NCBI RefSeq assembly: GCF_900188145.1
Contig: NZ_FZOJ01000001.1
Location: 186,001 to 250,000 of the forward strand
Reading direction: 5' to 3'
From: Anaerovirgula multivorans
Lineage (GTDB): Bacteria > Bacillota > Clostridia > Peptostreptococcales > Natronincolaceae
DNA: 64,000 bases
In this document: piece after piece, positions 24,551 to 33,873 of the stretch
How the letters are laid out: each line of letters opens with the position of its first letter
Numbering within the stretch: the stretch's first letter is position 1
Position numbers and translations under genes: made by a program
The notes under the pieces: generated by a model
Seen by the model: the letters and a program-made list of their open reading frames with translations, nothing else
What the model was told of the DNA's origin: nothing
Database searches by the model: none

Positions 24551-24579
24551 ATTATAACTTATTAAAACTTAATGGTCAA
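24551..24579 (-). promoter_or_regulatory. Consensus vegetative promoter of recA
   Basis: On the minus strand TTGACC (24574-24579), a 17-bp spacer, then TATAAT (24551-24556). Five of six and six of six matches, with the LexA box immediately downstream. Confidence 0.9.
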
Positions 24580-24622
24580 ACAAAATTTAGACAAAATTTA
24601 GGGCTAACAAAATTTATAGCCT

Positions 24623-24679
24623 AAAAAAAATTGCCTTTAGTTTATGAAATGCTTTATTCATTTCCAATAATCTAAAGGC
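24623..24679 (-). terminator. Intrinsic terminator of the ftsK-mnmH-rimO-pgsA group
   Basis: Outer stem GCCTTTAG/CTAAAGGC (24633-24640 with 24672-24679), an inner GAAATG/CATTTC stem, and eight Ts on the minus strand (24623-24630). About 30 bp after pgsA. Confidence 0.8.
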
Positions 24680-24709
24680 TTGTAAAATATTATTTTTTGC
24701 ATCATCATA

Positions 24710-25246
24710 CTAATGCTTTAATATGTGTTTATTAATTCTAATATAATCTATTCCAGATACAACAGTAAAAATTACTGCTACCCATATCATAATCGTATCA
24801 AAGGGAAAATTAATATATTTAAATGGAAAATTATCAATTAAAATCGCTATAATTGCAATGATTTGAGTAATGGTTTTAAACTTTCCCCACCAACTGGCTG
24901 CGATGACTACACCCTCTGCAGCAGCTACGGCTCTTAGTATGCTGATAGTAAATTCTCGAGCAATAATGATAACAACCACAAGAGCAGATAACTTCCCCAT
25001 TTGTACCAAAGAGATTAATGCAGCTGAAACTAAAAGTTTGTCTGCTAATGGGTCCATAAATTTGCCTAATGTTGTAATCTGGTTCTTTTTTCTAGCTACA
25101 TAACCATCGAGAGCATCAGTAAGTGCTGCGATGATGAAAATAATAGCAGCAATCTCTACTCCATATGAAATTTTGTTCAGTAGAAAAATCATAAAAACTG
25201 GAATCAAAAATATTCTTAGCAGTGTTAACTTATTTGCTAAATTCAT
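24710..25246 (-). CDS. pgsA: CDP-diacylglycerol--glycerol-3-phosphate 3-phosphatidyltransferase
   Basis: A 178-residue integral membrane CDP-alcohol phosphatidyltransferase that makes phosphatidylglycerol phosphate. The family motif D-G-x2-A-R-x8-G-x3-D-x3-D is complete as [13 protein letters not shown] followed by [12 protein letters not shown], near residues 40-65. Hydrophobic segments fit about six membrane helices. The start overlaps the end of rimO by 17 bp. The rimO-pgsA pair is conserved in many Firmicutes (Bacillus ymfM-pgsA region). A good GGAGAGAG ribosome site precedes the ATG. Confidence 0.94.
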   Translation of the reverse strand: MNLANKLTLLRIFLIPVFMIFLLNKISYGVEIAAIIFIIAALTDALDGYVARKKNQITTLGKFMDPLADKLLVSAALISLVQMGKLSALVVVIIIAREFTISILRAVAAAEGVVIAASWWGKFKTITQIIAIIAILIDNFPFKYINFPFDTIMIWVAVIFTVVSGIDYIRINKHILKH

Positions 25247-26570
25247 CTATTCTCTCTCCTATCAAATCATACTCCAGTGCATTATTAATTCTTGCAGGAA
25301 TAATATCACCAGGCTTTATGGGTAACTTCGATTGAAGGTATACTAAACCATCAATTTCTGGTGCATCTCCTCTTGTTCTACCTAAATACTCGTTATTTCC
25401 TTCTAGTTTTTCTTCAATCAGCACATCGACTATTTTCCCAATCTTTTCTCTATTTTTATCTAAAGAGATTTGTTGCTGAAGTTCCATAATTTTTCGTTGT
25501 CTCTCTATTTTTACATCTTCGGTAACTTGATCGGTCATTCTTGCAGCTGGAGTATTCTCCTCTTGGGAATAGGTAAACGCCCCTAATCTATCAAACTTTA
25601 TGCTGCTTACAAAATCTACCAACTCAGAAAAGTGTTCTTCACTTTCTCCAGGAAATCCTACAATTAGTGAGGTTCTAATAACAATATCAGGTATTTGGAA
25701 TCGAAGTCTTTCAATTAATTCAATTAATTTTTGCTTACTTGTTCTTCTATTCATTTTTTTTAGTACTTCATCACTACAGTGCTGAATGGGTATATCAATA
25801 TATTTACATATTTTTTTCTGATTTGCAATAGTTTCAATTAATTCATCAGTAATCATTTCAGGATAACAGTATAGCAGCCTGATCCATTGTATCCCCTCAA
25901 TGTTATTTAACTCTCTCAATAACTTCGGTAACATATATTGATCATATAAGTCTATTCCATATCTAGTCGTATCCTGTGCAATTAATATGATTTCTTTAAC
26001 ACCCTTATCAGCTAATATCTGTGCTTCTTTAATGATACCTTCTATTTTTCTACTTCTGTATTTACCTCTAAGCTTTGGAATAATACAATAGGTACAAAAG
26101 TTATCACAACCATCAGATATTTTGACGTATGCACTATAGTTCGCTGTTGTTTGAAACCTAGGTAATGTTTCATCGTAAACTTTGTCAACATTGCCTATCC
26201 TAACAGTCTTATTGCCCTTCACCGTTTCGTTAATAATATCTATAATTTCATCATAATTGCCTGTTCCCACAATAGCATCTACTTCTGGTAATTCTTTTAA
26301 TAAATCTTCAGCATACCTCTCTCCTAAACAGCCAGACACAATCAATAGTTTTAAGTTTTCTCTTTTTAATTCTCCCATTTCTATAATTTTATTTATTGAC
26401 TCCTCCTTAGCAGAATCAATAAACCCACAGGTGTTTACAATGATAACATCTGCTTTATGCTTATTATTGGTTAATTTATATTTATACTTATTTAGCAAAC
26501 CCAACATGATTTCTGCGTCAATAAGATTTTTAGAGCATCCAAGGGATTCTAAATAAATAGCTAAGCTCAT
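25230..26570 (-). CDS. rimO: Ribosomal protein S12 methylthiotransferase
   Basis: A radical-SAM methylthiotransferase that adds a methylthio group to an Asp of S12. 446 residues. The N-terminal UPF0004 domain has the three cluster cysteines (LGCSKN, NTCGF and GCLGERY); the radical SAM motif is [15 protein letters not shown]; a C-terminal TRAM domain follows (about 380-440). [15 protein letters not shown] at the start distinguishes RimO from MiaB and MtaB. The start ATG overlaps the mnmH stop by 4 bp (ATGA) and its end overlaps pgsA, so the three are translationally coupled. Confidence 0.94.
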   Translation of the reverse strand: MSLAIYLESLGCSKNLIDAEIMLGLLNKYKYKLTNNKHKADVIIVNTCGFIDSAKEESINKIIEMGELKRENLKLLIVSGCLGERYAEDLLKELPEVDAIVGTGNYDEIIDIINETVKGNKTVRIGNVDKVYDETLPRFQTTANYSAYVKISDGCDNFCTYCIIPKLRGKYRSRKIEGIIKEAQILADKGVKEIILIAQDTTRYGIDLYDQYMLPKLLRELNNIEGIQWIRLLYCYPEMITDELIETIANQKKICKYIDIPIQHCSDEVLKKMNRRTSKQKLIELIERLRFQIPDIVIRTSLIVGFPGESEEHFSELVDFVSSIKFDRLGAFTYSQEENTPAARMTDQVTEDVKIERQRKIMELQQQISLDKNREKIGKIVDVLIEEKLEGNNEYLGRTRGDAPEIDGLVYLQSKLPIKPGDIIPARINNALEYDLIGERIDEFSK

Positions 26571-27622
26571 CTTTTTATCTCCTTTTCTATTGTATGATAA
26601 AAGTTCTCGATTACATCCACTGCCTCCTCAATTTTATCATAATCTATAGTTAAATCATAATTATATTTTTTTATAGAATGCTGGTAAAGTGGATCATAGT
26701 AATCTATCACTAATTCCCGTGCTACATCTTCATAATGTTTATTTTTAATATATTCAATATATCTTAATACATTTTCATTTCCGATTCTAGCTTTCAAGCT
26801 CATAATAGACTCTATTAATAATTCATCATGTTCAGGAATTTTATAAGCATAATCATTTGCCAACCTATCTACTCTATTTTCTATGGTAGTTTTAAGAAGA
26901 ATATGTTTACCTTTTATAATTGATTCATATAAACTATTTGGCATAGATACATTTCCTATTCTCTTGCTTTCACTTTCAACTATCATCGTTCTTTGCTTTG
27001 ACTTTATCAATGTATCAACAATTATTGCTTCGAAATTTTTTTGATTAATAGTTTGACTATCTATAAAGCCAATATTGCCAAATACAGAACCAGTATTTCT
27101 TGCTAACATTTCAATATCTAATACAGCAATATTTCTTTTATTGATTTTTTGTAGGATTTCTGTTTTCCCAACACCTGTATACCCATGCAGTACAATAAAT
27201 TGATGATGTTTATTAAGTTCTTCAAAATATTCTAATATAAATCTTCTATATCCTTTGTAACCATTCTTTAACTGATAGACCTCTACCCCTAAATTATTAA
27301 AAAAGGATACGATTGAACTACTTCTTAGTCCTCCTCTAGCACAAAAAATTATAATATCTTTTTTTGTTTTGCTTAATTCTAATAGTCTCTCATAGAAAAC
27401 TGATAGTTTAGTAGCAGCATACTCTATACCTTTGATCTTTGCATGATCAACTCCAACCTTTTTATAAAGCGTACCTACTTCTATTCTTTCTTTATCATTA
27501 AATAGAGGAATATTAATAGCACCTGGAATTGTCCCTTCCGAATGTTCAAAAGGAGAGCGTACGTCTACAAGCAATTTTTCTTCCTTATATATGGCATCTT
27601 TAACATCTATAAATTTTATCAT
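26567..27622 (-). CDS. mnmH: tRNA 2-selenouridine synthase (MnmH/SelU)
   Basis: Replaces sulfur with selenium in wobble 2-thiouridine of tRNAs for Lys, Glu and Gln, through a geranylated intermediate, using selenophosphate. 351 residues from the ATG at 27620-27622 (SD AAGGTGA). An N-terminal rhodanese domain (about 5-130) carries the catalytic Cys94 in [13 protein letters not shown], with the GxRS loop; the C-terminal half has a P-loop GYTGVGKT (147-154). An upstream in-frame Met would add 22 unrelated residues. The gene implies that the organism makes selenophosphate (selD) and so uses selenium, although selD is not in the window. It lies between ftsK and rimO, an unusual place. Confidence 0.92.
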   Translation of the reverse strand: MIKFIDVKDAIYKEEKLLVDVRSPFEHSEGTIPGAINIPLFNDKERIEVGTLYKKVGVDHAKIKGIEYAATKLSVFYERLLELSKTKKDIIIFCARGGLRSSSIVSFFNNLGVEVYQLKNGYKGYRRFILEYFEELNKHHQFIVLHGYTGVGKTEILQKINKRNIAVLDIEMLARNTGSVFGNIGFIDSQTINQKNFEAIIVDTLIKSKQRTMIVESESKRIGNVSMPNSLYESIIKGKHILLKTTIENRVDRLANDYAYKIPEHDELLIESIMSLKARIGNENVLRYIEYIKNKHYEDVARELVIDYYDPLYQHSIKKYNYDLTIDYDKIEEAVDVIENFYHTIEKEIKR

Positions 27623-27707
27623 CTTTTCACCTTCATATCTATTATTTCCACTATTGCTATATAGGTAACCAACTATAGAAGCGAACATCTATATTTAACT
27701 GCTATTA

Positions 27708-29990
27708 TCAACTATTTTCGCCAAAATATGTTTCTTTATCCACTAAAACTTGTCTAGGCTTACTCCCTTCATGTGGACCGACAATTCCTTTAGCCTCCAT
27801 TTCATCAATCAACCTTGCCGCTCTATTATAACCTATCTTCAATTTTCTTTGCAGCATCGAAATAGACGCCTGTTGATTTTCTACTATAATTTTTAAAGCA
27901 TCATCAAATAGTTCATCAGAATCTGAATTTTCCTCAATGATACTATTTTTATCAATTTTTTCTATAATTTCGGTTTCATAGCTAGGCTTTTCAATTTGTT
28001 CTTTAATAAAAGTAACGACTCTTTCAACTTCCTGCTCCGAAACAAAAGCCCCTTGAATCCTTGTGGGTTTACTTGATCCAATAGGGTGGAAAAGCATATC
28101 CCCTTTACCTAATAACTTTTCTGCACCACCCATGTCTAATATTGTTCTAGAATCTGTTTGAGAAGCAACTGCAAAAGCAATTCTTGACGGAATATTAGCT
28201 TTAATAACACCAGTGATAACATCTACTGAAGGTCTTTGAGTAGCTATAATTAAATGTATACCTGCTGCTCTCGCCATTTGTGCTAATCTACATATGGAAT
28301 CTTCAACGTCGTTTGGAGCAACTAACATTAAATCGGCTAATTCGTCTATTACAATGACTATAAAAGGTAATTTATCACCTGAGGTCTTTTCATTGTAACC
28401 AGTTATATCTTTTACTCCGTTTTCTCCAAACATTTTATATCTTTGTGTCATTTCTTGAACTGCCCAGTTTAAAGCACTAGTAGCTTTTTTAGCATCTGTT
28501 ACTACAGGAATTAATAAATGAGGAATACCATTGTATTGATTTAACTCTACGACTTTAGGATCAATTAAAAGTAATCTTACTGCTTCGGGTGTTGCTTTAT
28601 ACAATAAACTTAATATTAAGGTGTTTATACAAACACTTTTCCCAGATCCAGTTGCTCCAGCTATTAATAAATGTGGCATTTTGCTAATATCTGTAACAAT
28701 AGGATTTCCAGAAATATCTTTGCCTAAAGAGAAGGGTAAGTTAGCTATTGATGTCTTGTATTTTTCGCTATCAATAATTTCCTTTAAGGTTACTGTAGTT
28801 ATATCATCATTAGGTATTTCTATGCCAATAGCAGCTTTCCCTGGAATAGGTGCTTCTATTCTTATGGCTGGCGCAGCTAGATTTAAAGCTATATCATCAC
28901 TTAAATTCACAATTTTACTTACTTTGACTCCTGTGCTTGGCTGCAATTCATACCTTGTAATAGTAGGCCCCTTACTCACCTGTAAAACCTTCGCTTGAAC
29001 TCCAAAATTACTTAATGTTTCTTCAAGAATTTTTGCCTTTGAAACAATTTTTCTTTTATCCTCTTTATTGGGTAAATAATCCACTTGATTTAATAGCTCA
29101 GTGCTAGGTAGATCATATTCATATTTTTCAATAATATGATAATCTTCTTCTTCTAAAATGGACAACACTTCTTCATCAATTCCAGCTTCACCTTTTGCCA
29201 TATTATGTCTAGGAATATCTTCCTGTGTCTCAATGTCGTCATCACTCGCAGTGTAATCTAATACCTTAATTTTTTCATCAAGATTCTTTGAAGATAATGC
29301 AGTGTCATCTTCAATAAAGGTATCATTTTCAGTGGCCATTGTCTTTATTTTAACACTTTTCTCTTTTTTATTGGAAATAACCTTAGGCTTTACTAACAAA
29401 TCTTTAATAAGAGTGAAAAATTTGTTAACAGATGCTTTAAATTTTATTGTAATATCCAATAAAGATATTTTTGTATATAGAATGATAGAGACTAAAAATA
29501 TTGTAGTGATAATAATATAACTGCCAACTTGTCCAAATAAACTTACCAAAAGATAAGTTATAGATACACCAATAATTCCTCCACTTTTGCCCTCTGACCC
29601 ACTTAAAAAAATCATTTTAGCTGACTGGCTTAAGCCTTCATTAGATATCTCATGCAAAAATTCCATATCCAAAAGAGATTTAAAAACTAACCCACATATA
29701 AATATTAATATAAAAAACAACGAACCCTTTAGTTCCCTCCAGAAGGGTTTATCAATAAAAATTAATACACCAAAGAAAACTAAAATATAAGGAAGTGCAA
29801 GAGCAATATTAGAAAATAGTCCCATTAATAAATATTTAAGCCCCGCCCCTACCTTCCCAGCACTATTAGTTTGCAGCGCCGTTAACAAAATAAGTCCTGA
29901 AGCAATAGTAAATATACCATATATCTCATTATTAAATTGTTCTTTAAAATTAAAAGAGTTTTTTTTATTTGTTTTGCTTTTTCTAGCCAC
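27708..29990 (-). CDS. ftsK: DNA translocase FtsK/SpoIIIE
   Basis: Septum-bound ATPase that pumps DNA during division and spore formation. About 760 residues. Four N-terminal membrane helices (about 15-185), a charged linker with many acidic residues, the alpha/beta RecA-like motor with Walker A GATGSGKSVCIN and Walker B FIVIVIDELADLM, QRPSVDVITG, and a C-terminal gamma winged helix (ISMLQRKLKIGYNRAARLIDEMEAKGIVG) that reads KOPS/SRS sequences. I prefer the GTG at 29988-29990, which is six bases behind GAGGTG; an ATG two codons earlier is too close to that ribosome site. Clostridia often have one such protein for both division and sporulation. Confidence 0.94.
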   Translation of the reverse strand: MARKSKTNKKNSFNFKEQFNNEIYGIFTIASGLILLTALQTNSAGKVGAGLKYLLMGLFSNIALALPYILVFFGVLIFIDKPFWRELKGSLFFILIFICGLVFKSLLDMEFLHEISNEGLSQSAKMIFLSGSEGKSGGIIGVSITYLLVSLFGQVGSYIIITTIFLVSIILYTKISLLDITIKFKASVNKFFTLIKDLLVKPKVISNKKEKSVKIKTMATENDTFIEDDTALSSKNLDEKIKVLDYTASDDDIETQEDIPRHNMAKGEAGIDEEVLSILEEEDYHIIEKYEYDLPSTELLNQVDYLPNKEDKRKIVSKAKILEETLSNFGVQAKVLQVSKGPTITRYELQPSTGVKVSKIVNLSDDIALNLAAPAIRIEAPIPGKAAIGIEIPNDDITTVTLKEIIDSEKYKTSIANLPFSLGKDISGNPIVTDISKMPHLLIAGATGSGKSVCINTLILSLLYKATPEAVRLLLIDPKVVELNQYNGIPHLLIPVVTDAKKATSALNWAVQEMTQRYKMFGENGVKDITGYNEKTSGDKLPFIVIVIDELADLMLVAPNDVEDSICRLAQMARAAGIHLIIATQRPSVDVITGVIKANIPSRIAFAVASQTDSRTILDMGGAEKLLGKGDMLFHPIGSSKPTRIQGAFVSEQEVERVVTFIKEQIEKPSYETEIIEKIDKNSIIEENSDSDELFDDALKIIVENQQASISMLQRKLKIGYNRAARLIDEMEAKGIVGPHEGSKPRQVLVDKETYFGENS

Positions 29991-30123
29991 ATTCATCACC
30001 TCTTCACAATATGTACTTATGTATTGTATCATAATAATAACTACTTGGCGTATATTTTATAACATTTTATCAGATGGCTTATTTCTCTTTAAAATGTTTA
30101 TGCCTTTAGCAGAAGAATAGGAA

Positions 30124-30198
30124 TTGTAAAATTTCTATCCTACGCAAGAAAGCGCAGGTACCTGCGCTATTATAATTGCTCTCATAATAATTTTACAA
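30124..30198. repeat. Nested palindrome
   Basis: Perfect 18-bp palindrome AGCGCAGGTACCTGCGCT (30151-30168) at the centre, flanked by perfect 10-bp inverted arms TTGTAAAATT (30124-30133) and AATTTTACAA (30189-30198). Function unknown; a terminator without T-run, a protein site or a mobile-element remnant are possible. Confidence 0.65.
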
Positions 30199-30235
30199 CA
30201 TAATTTGTATTTCTACAAATTGTAAATTGCAAAAA

Positions 30236-30366
30236 ATCCAGATTGTTCAATAGCCTTCAGATTCGAGGCGCAAGAAAATCCAGCGACCGCAGCGTATACA
30301 CAGAAATACGTAAGGGTGCTGGATTTTTGAATCAACGAAGAAAATGAAGATTTTTCAATAGTCTGC
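30236..30366. repeat. Structured repeat, family 2, copy 2
   Basis: Core hairpin with perfect 10-bp arms AAAATCCAGC (30275-30284) and GCTGGATTTT (30318-30327), inner GTAT/ATAC, and the words ACCGCAGCGTAT and ACGTAAG shared with 23305-23396. Outer words TTCAATAGCCTTCAG and TTTTTCAATAGTCTGCAG recur on both sides. No gene inside. Confidence 0.6.
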
Positions 30367-30391
30367 AGTGTTAATGAAAAATTAACACTTT
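30367..30391 (-). terminator. Terminator-like hairpin downstream of the ClpP-like gene
   Basis: AGTGTTAAT / ATTAACACT arms around a GAAAA loop, about 10 bp beyond the stop of the gene at 30401. The T-run on the minus strand is weak, so the call is tentative. Confidence 0.45.
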
Positions 30392-30400
30392 TGGTAATTT

Positions 30401-31159
30401 CTATTTTTCTTTACTAAGTTTAATTAATTCATGTAATTTGATCATAGCTTTATCTAATCCTCCAACTTCGTCTATGATCTTATATTTAACTGCTTCTTCT
30501 CCTATGAGTACACTGCCAACATCATTAGCTAATTCATCTGTTGAGTTCATCAAATCAAAGATTGTTTCTCTTGCTACATCTGAAGTTCTCACAATAAAGT
30601 CAATAATTCTATCTTGCATTTTTGAAAAGTATTTAAATGTCTGAGGTATCCCGATGACAAGTCCAGTCATTCTGATAGGATGAATCGTCATGGTTGCTGT
30701 AGGTGCGATAAAAGAATAGTCTCCCGATGTAGCTAATGGCACACCAATACTATGACTACCTCCAAGTACTAATGTTACCTTTGGCTTAGATAAGCTATTT
30801 ATTAGTTCCGAAATTGCTAATCCAGCCTCCACATCTCCTCCCACTGTGTTTAAAATAACCAACATACCTTCTACATTAGGATTCTCTTCCACTGCAACAA
30901 GCTGAGGTATTATATGCTCATACTTTGTTGTTTTGTTCTGAGGTGGCGCTATTGTATGTCCTTCTATATGTCCTATGATTGTGATCGTATGAATTTTTTC
31001 ATTTACATTAGGTATATTAGGAGTTCCTAGATTGTCAATATTTGAAATCGTGGCTGCAGAAGCATTGCTTATTTCTTCCCCTTTATTTGCTGGTTCTTTT
31101 ATTCCTTTATCTTCTTTATCTTCTTTTTTCTTTAATTTAAATTTATTGTTATGCATCAT
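30401..31159 (-). CDS. tepA: ClpP-class serine protease TepA/YmfB-like
   Basis: A 252-residue protein with a charged, low-complexity N-terminus (about 1-45, Lys/Glu rich) then a ClpP/crotonase-fold domain (about 60-245). The nucleophilic serine is in [12 protein letters not shown] and the catalytic histidine in [10 protein letters not shown], both in the ClpP order. It lacks the pattern of housekeeping ClpP and matches TepA (YmfB), which in Bacillus lies near ymfC and spoIIIE and was proposed to degrade leftover signal peptides. Here it is directly upstream of ftsK, which supports the identification. Cytoplasmic, no signal peptide. Confidence 0.85.
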   Translation of the reverse strand: MMHNNKFKLKKKEDKEDKGIKEPANKGEEISNASAATISNIDNLGTPNIPNVNEKIHTITIIGHIEGHTIAPPQNKTTKYEHIIPQLVAVEENPNVEGMLVILNTVGGDVEAGLAISELINSLSKPKVTLVLGGSHSIGVPLATSGDYSFIAPTATMTIHPIRMTGLVIGIPQTFKYFSKMQDRIIDFIVRTSDVARETIFDLMNSTDELANDVGSVLIGEEAVKYKIIDEVGGLDKAMIKLHELIKLSKEK

Positions 31160-31286
31160 AATTCACCTCTAATAAGTATTTTTAATTCTAGTACTATTTT
31201 TACCTTTTGTCAGGTAACTATTCTGGAATTATGATGTGTATTATATAAACTATATAGATATGTGAAAATAAATTTTAATTTACTAA

Positions 31287-31550
31287 CTATAATGAGTATT
31301 TTCTTTTTTTACTATCCTCTAGCTCTATTATAATCATATCATTACCAATTTTTTTAATAGCTTCCCATGGTATTTCAAGAAGAGAATTGCTAGAAAATAA
31401 ATTAAACAAACCTCTTTCATCCGGAATCAATAAAGCAATAATCCTACCAGTTTTTTCATCTATTAATAGATCTGATTCTGCTATGACCCCTAGACGACTT
31501 CCATCACATAAATTAACTATTTCTTTACCACCTATTGTGTTAAATCTCAT
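31287..31550 (-). CDS. ymxH: YlmC/YmxH family PRC-barrel sporulation protein
   Basis: An 87-residue single PRC-barrel-like domain protein, all beta, beginning MRFNTIGGKEIVNLCDGSRLG. The family is confined to endospore formers; its members are expressed in sporulation but the molecular role is unclear. Position between the M16 peptidase and the ClpP-like gene matches Bacillus ymxH, downstream of mlpA. Strong GGAGGG ribosome site. The name YlmC versus YmxH is decided here by gene order. Confidence 0.85.
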   Translation of the reverse strand: MRFNTIGGKEIVNLCDGSRLGVIAESDLLIDEKTGRIIALLIPDERGLFNLFSSNSLLEIPWEAIKKIGNDMIIIELEDSKKRKYSL

Positions 31551-31687
31551 AAAATCCCTCCTTTATATGAATAAATCCTATCAAATATATACTTGTCTTA
31601 ATAAAATATATTATTTTGAAACAGAATATATTCATAAAAAGAATGTTATCAATTATGATAACATCTATTATGATCGTTGTATAAGTT

Positions 31688-31718
31688 AAAAAAATAAGGC
31701 CTTCTAATTAGCCTTATT
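31688..31718 (-). terminator. Intrinsic terminator of the M16 peptidase gene
   Basis: AATAAGGC / GCCTTATT arms (31693-31700 and 31711-31718), followed on the minus strand by a T-run (31688-31694). The stop codon at 31704-31706 is in the loop. Confidence 0.85.
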
Positions 31719-32957
31719 AAATATCAAATTTCTTTCTATTTTTCCTACAGTTGTTGAGGCAATATGATTTAAGTCTATAATTTCTTTTATAATATCTCCC
31801 ACTTCACTCATTCCCACATCATCTATTTTTTGTATTATTTCCTTAGGACTATATATTTTATGTAAGAGTAATTCTGATTTACCAATAGAAGTCATTCTGC
31901 TGCTCGTGCTTTCTAAACCTAAAATATAATTTCCTTTTAGCTGTTCTTTAGATTTATTTAATTCTAATGCAGTTAATCCATTTCTGCTTAGGTTTTCTAA
32001 TTCACTATAAATAAGTGCACTAACCTCATCTAATAGATTAGGATTCATACCTGCATAAATGCTTAATAATCCTCCGCCTTTATAGGTTGAAGGGTAAGAA
32101 TATATAGAGTAAGCTAAGCCTCTATCTTCTCTAATGTTTTGAAAAAGTCGAGAACTCATACTTCCCCCTAATATATTATTTACAACTAATAAGGGATAGA
32201 GTTTGTTTTCTCCTAATGGAATTCCTTTAAATCCTAAGCATAGATGAACTTGTTCAATGTCTTTTGATTTTGAATAATGAGTAAAATTATAATCTAAGGT
32301 TTCTTCTTTAATTACTAGATTTTCAGTTTTTTCCCATTTTCCAAATTTATCTTCAATAACCTTCAAAAGATTTCCTTCATCGAAATTACCTGCTATAGAT
32401 ATCACTGCATTATTGGGGACATAATATTTTTGCATATAGTTAAGAATCTCATCCCGTTCAATAGATTCCAGTGATTTATTAGTACCCAGTATTGGAAATC
32501 CTAAAGAACTATTTTTAAATATGGATTGATATAATAAGTCATGTGCCAGATCTTCAGGAGAATCCTCATACATACTTATTTCTTCATAAATAACACTTTT
32601 TTCCTTCTGAATATCTTCCTTATCAAATTTAGAATTAAATAGCATATCTGCTAATAAATCAATAGCTAATTCATAGTGACTGTCTAATACTTTTGTATAA
32701 TAACAAGTACATTCTTTACTAGTAAAAGCATTAATTTGTCCTCCTATTCCGTCAATCAATTCAGCAATTTCTTTAGCAGATTTTGAAGTAGTCCCTTTAA
32801 ATAACATATGTTCAATAAAATGAGAGATACCGTTGTTATTAATAGTTTCTTGTTTTGATCCAGTCTCAATCCAAACCCCTATAGAAATGGATTTTACAAA
32901 AGGAATATGTTCTGTTACTACTCTTAAGCCATTATCTAGTGTATATTTCTTATACAT
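31704..32957 (-). CDS. mlpA: M16 family zinc peptidase (MlpA/YmxG)
   Basis: A 417-residue insulinase/processing-peptidase-like enzyme. The inverted zinc motif HxxEH is in GISHFIEHMLFKGT, with the distal Glu about 75 residues on in the KEKSVIYEEISMYED segment; the C-terminal half has the inactive M16_C repeat with GGSMSSRLFQNIREDRGLAYSIYSY. No signal peptide, so cytoplasmic. Orthologues lie between ylxY and ymxH in Bacillus, as here. The biological substrate is not settled in any Firmicute; misfolded or signal peptides are proposed. Confidence 0.9.
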   Translation of the reverse strand: MYKKYTLDNGLRVVTEHIPFVKSISIGVWIETGSKQETINNNGISHFIEHMLFKGTTSKSAKEIAELIDGIGGQINAFTSKECTCYYTKVLDSHYELAIDLLADMLFNSKFDKEDIQKEKSVIYEEISMYEDSPEDLAHDLLYQSIFKNSSLGFPILGTNKSLESIERDEILNYMQKYYVPNNAVISIAGNFDEGNLLKVIEDKFGKWEKTENLVIKEETLDYNFTHYSKSKDIEQVHLCLGFKGIPLGENKLYPLLVVNNILGGSMSSRLFQNIREDRGLAYSIYSYPSTYKGGGLLSIYAGMNPNLLDEVSALIYSELENLSRNGLTALELNKSKEQLKGNYILGLESTSSRMTSIGKSELLLHKIYSPKEIIQKIDDVGMSEVGDIIKEIIDLNHIASTTVGKIERNLIFNKAN

Positions 32958-33032
32958 TTTTTCCTCCTATGTAACTGATTTTATATATAGTGTACATTAT
33001 AAATTATAATTCAGTTTAACTTCATATGCAAC

Positions 33033-33764
33033 CTAATCGGATAATACATCACTTACATTGCCAACCTTAAGATTCTGTTCTTCTAATTCTTTTATAATGA
33101 TTGGTAGCGCTTTTGCAGTTTCAGGCATCGGATGCATTAGTACAATTGCACCGTTATGATTTGATTTTTCTATCACCCTTTTTACAATAAGATCCTTTGT
33201 ACTACCTTGTCTCCAATCAATCGTATCGATAGACCATAATATTGTCTTATACCCTAATTCTTCTGCCGCCATCAATGTATATTCATTGTAAGCACCAGAA
33301 GGAGGAGCAAATAGAGTAGGTTTTGTATTTGTATACTTCATGATTTGATCTTCAGCTTCTTGTATTTGCTTTTTGTTTTCTTCTAAAGATAGTTTGCTAT
33401 AATCTAAGTGTTGATATCCATGACTACCAATTTCATGTCCTTCTTCAATAATTGTTTGAAACACCTCAGGAAAAGCTTTTACCCATCTTCCAGTAACAAA
33501 GAATGTAATTTTAGTATCTTTTTCTTTTAAAACCGTTAACATTTCTGGTATAACTTCATTACCCCAATCAACATTACAAGTAAAAGCAATATAATCATTG
33601 GTTGAGCTTCCTCTTTCAATTGGTTTATTTGTAATATTATAATTTACGGTTACAGGAGTAATACTTCTTTTATTATATATTATGGTTCCTACTGCAATTA
33701 TTATGATAACTAATATTAGTGCGATTAAAATTCTAAAAACTCTTTTATTGATAATAACAATCAT
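33033..33764 (-). CDS. ylxY: YlxY-type polysaccharide deacetylase family protein, degenerate first motif
   Basis: A 243-residue membrane-anchored (residues about 8-32 hydrophobic) NodB-domain protein exposed outside the cell. In active enzymes motif 1 is TFDDG; here the region reads AFTCNVDWGNE, so the catalytic-base Asp is lost. Motif 2 SHGYQH keeps the zinc histidines, and later motifs APPSGAYN and LMHPM are present. This matches the YlxY branch, linked to pnp in spore formers, which may not be a classical deacetylase. The start is the ATG at 33762-33764 behind GGGGGAAG. Confidence 0.85.
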   Translation of the reverse strand: MIVIINKRVFRILIALILVIIIIAVGTIIYNKRSITPVTVNYNITNKPIERGSSTNDYIAFTCNVDWGNEVIPEMLTVLKEKDTKITFFVTGRWVKAFPEVFQTIIEEGHEIGSHGYQHLDYSKLSLEENKKQIQEAEDQIMKYTNTKPTLFAPPSGAYNEYTLMAAEELGYKTILWSIDTIDWRQGSTKDLIVKRVIEKSNHNGAIVLMHPMPETAKALPIIIKELEEQNLKVGNVSDVLSD

Positions 33765-33844
33765 AACACTTCCCCCTTTAAACATTGTTTTGATAATATA
33801 CTATTCCAAAAGTTGAAAGTTATTCTCTTGTTATTAAATTCATT

Positions 33845-33873
33845 AAAAAAACATAAACCTTTTTAGGTTTATG
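33845..33873 (-). terminator. Intrinsic terminator of pnp
   Basis: Nine-bp stem CATAAACCT/AGGTTTATG (33852-33860 with 33865-33873), 4-nt loop, seven Ts on the minus strand. The pnp stop (33869-33871) is inside the stem. Confidence 0.9.

Larger units (their letters stand above)
29991..30400. other. Gene-free stretch between ftsK and the ClpP-like gene
   Basis: About 410 bp with no credible gene. It holds a nested palindrome (30124-30198), a small hairpin AATTTGTA/TACAAATT near 30203-30222, a family 2 repeat (30236-30366) and a terminator-like hairpin (30367-30391). The promoter of ftsK should also lie here, but I could not choose one with confidence. Confidence 0.7.

Noticed and set aside
24487-24552. 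N-terminal extension of RecA by 22 residues
   Set aside because: These codons overlap the LexA box and the untranslated leader; the conserved RecA start is at 24486.
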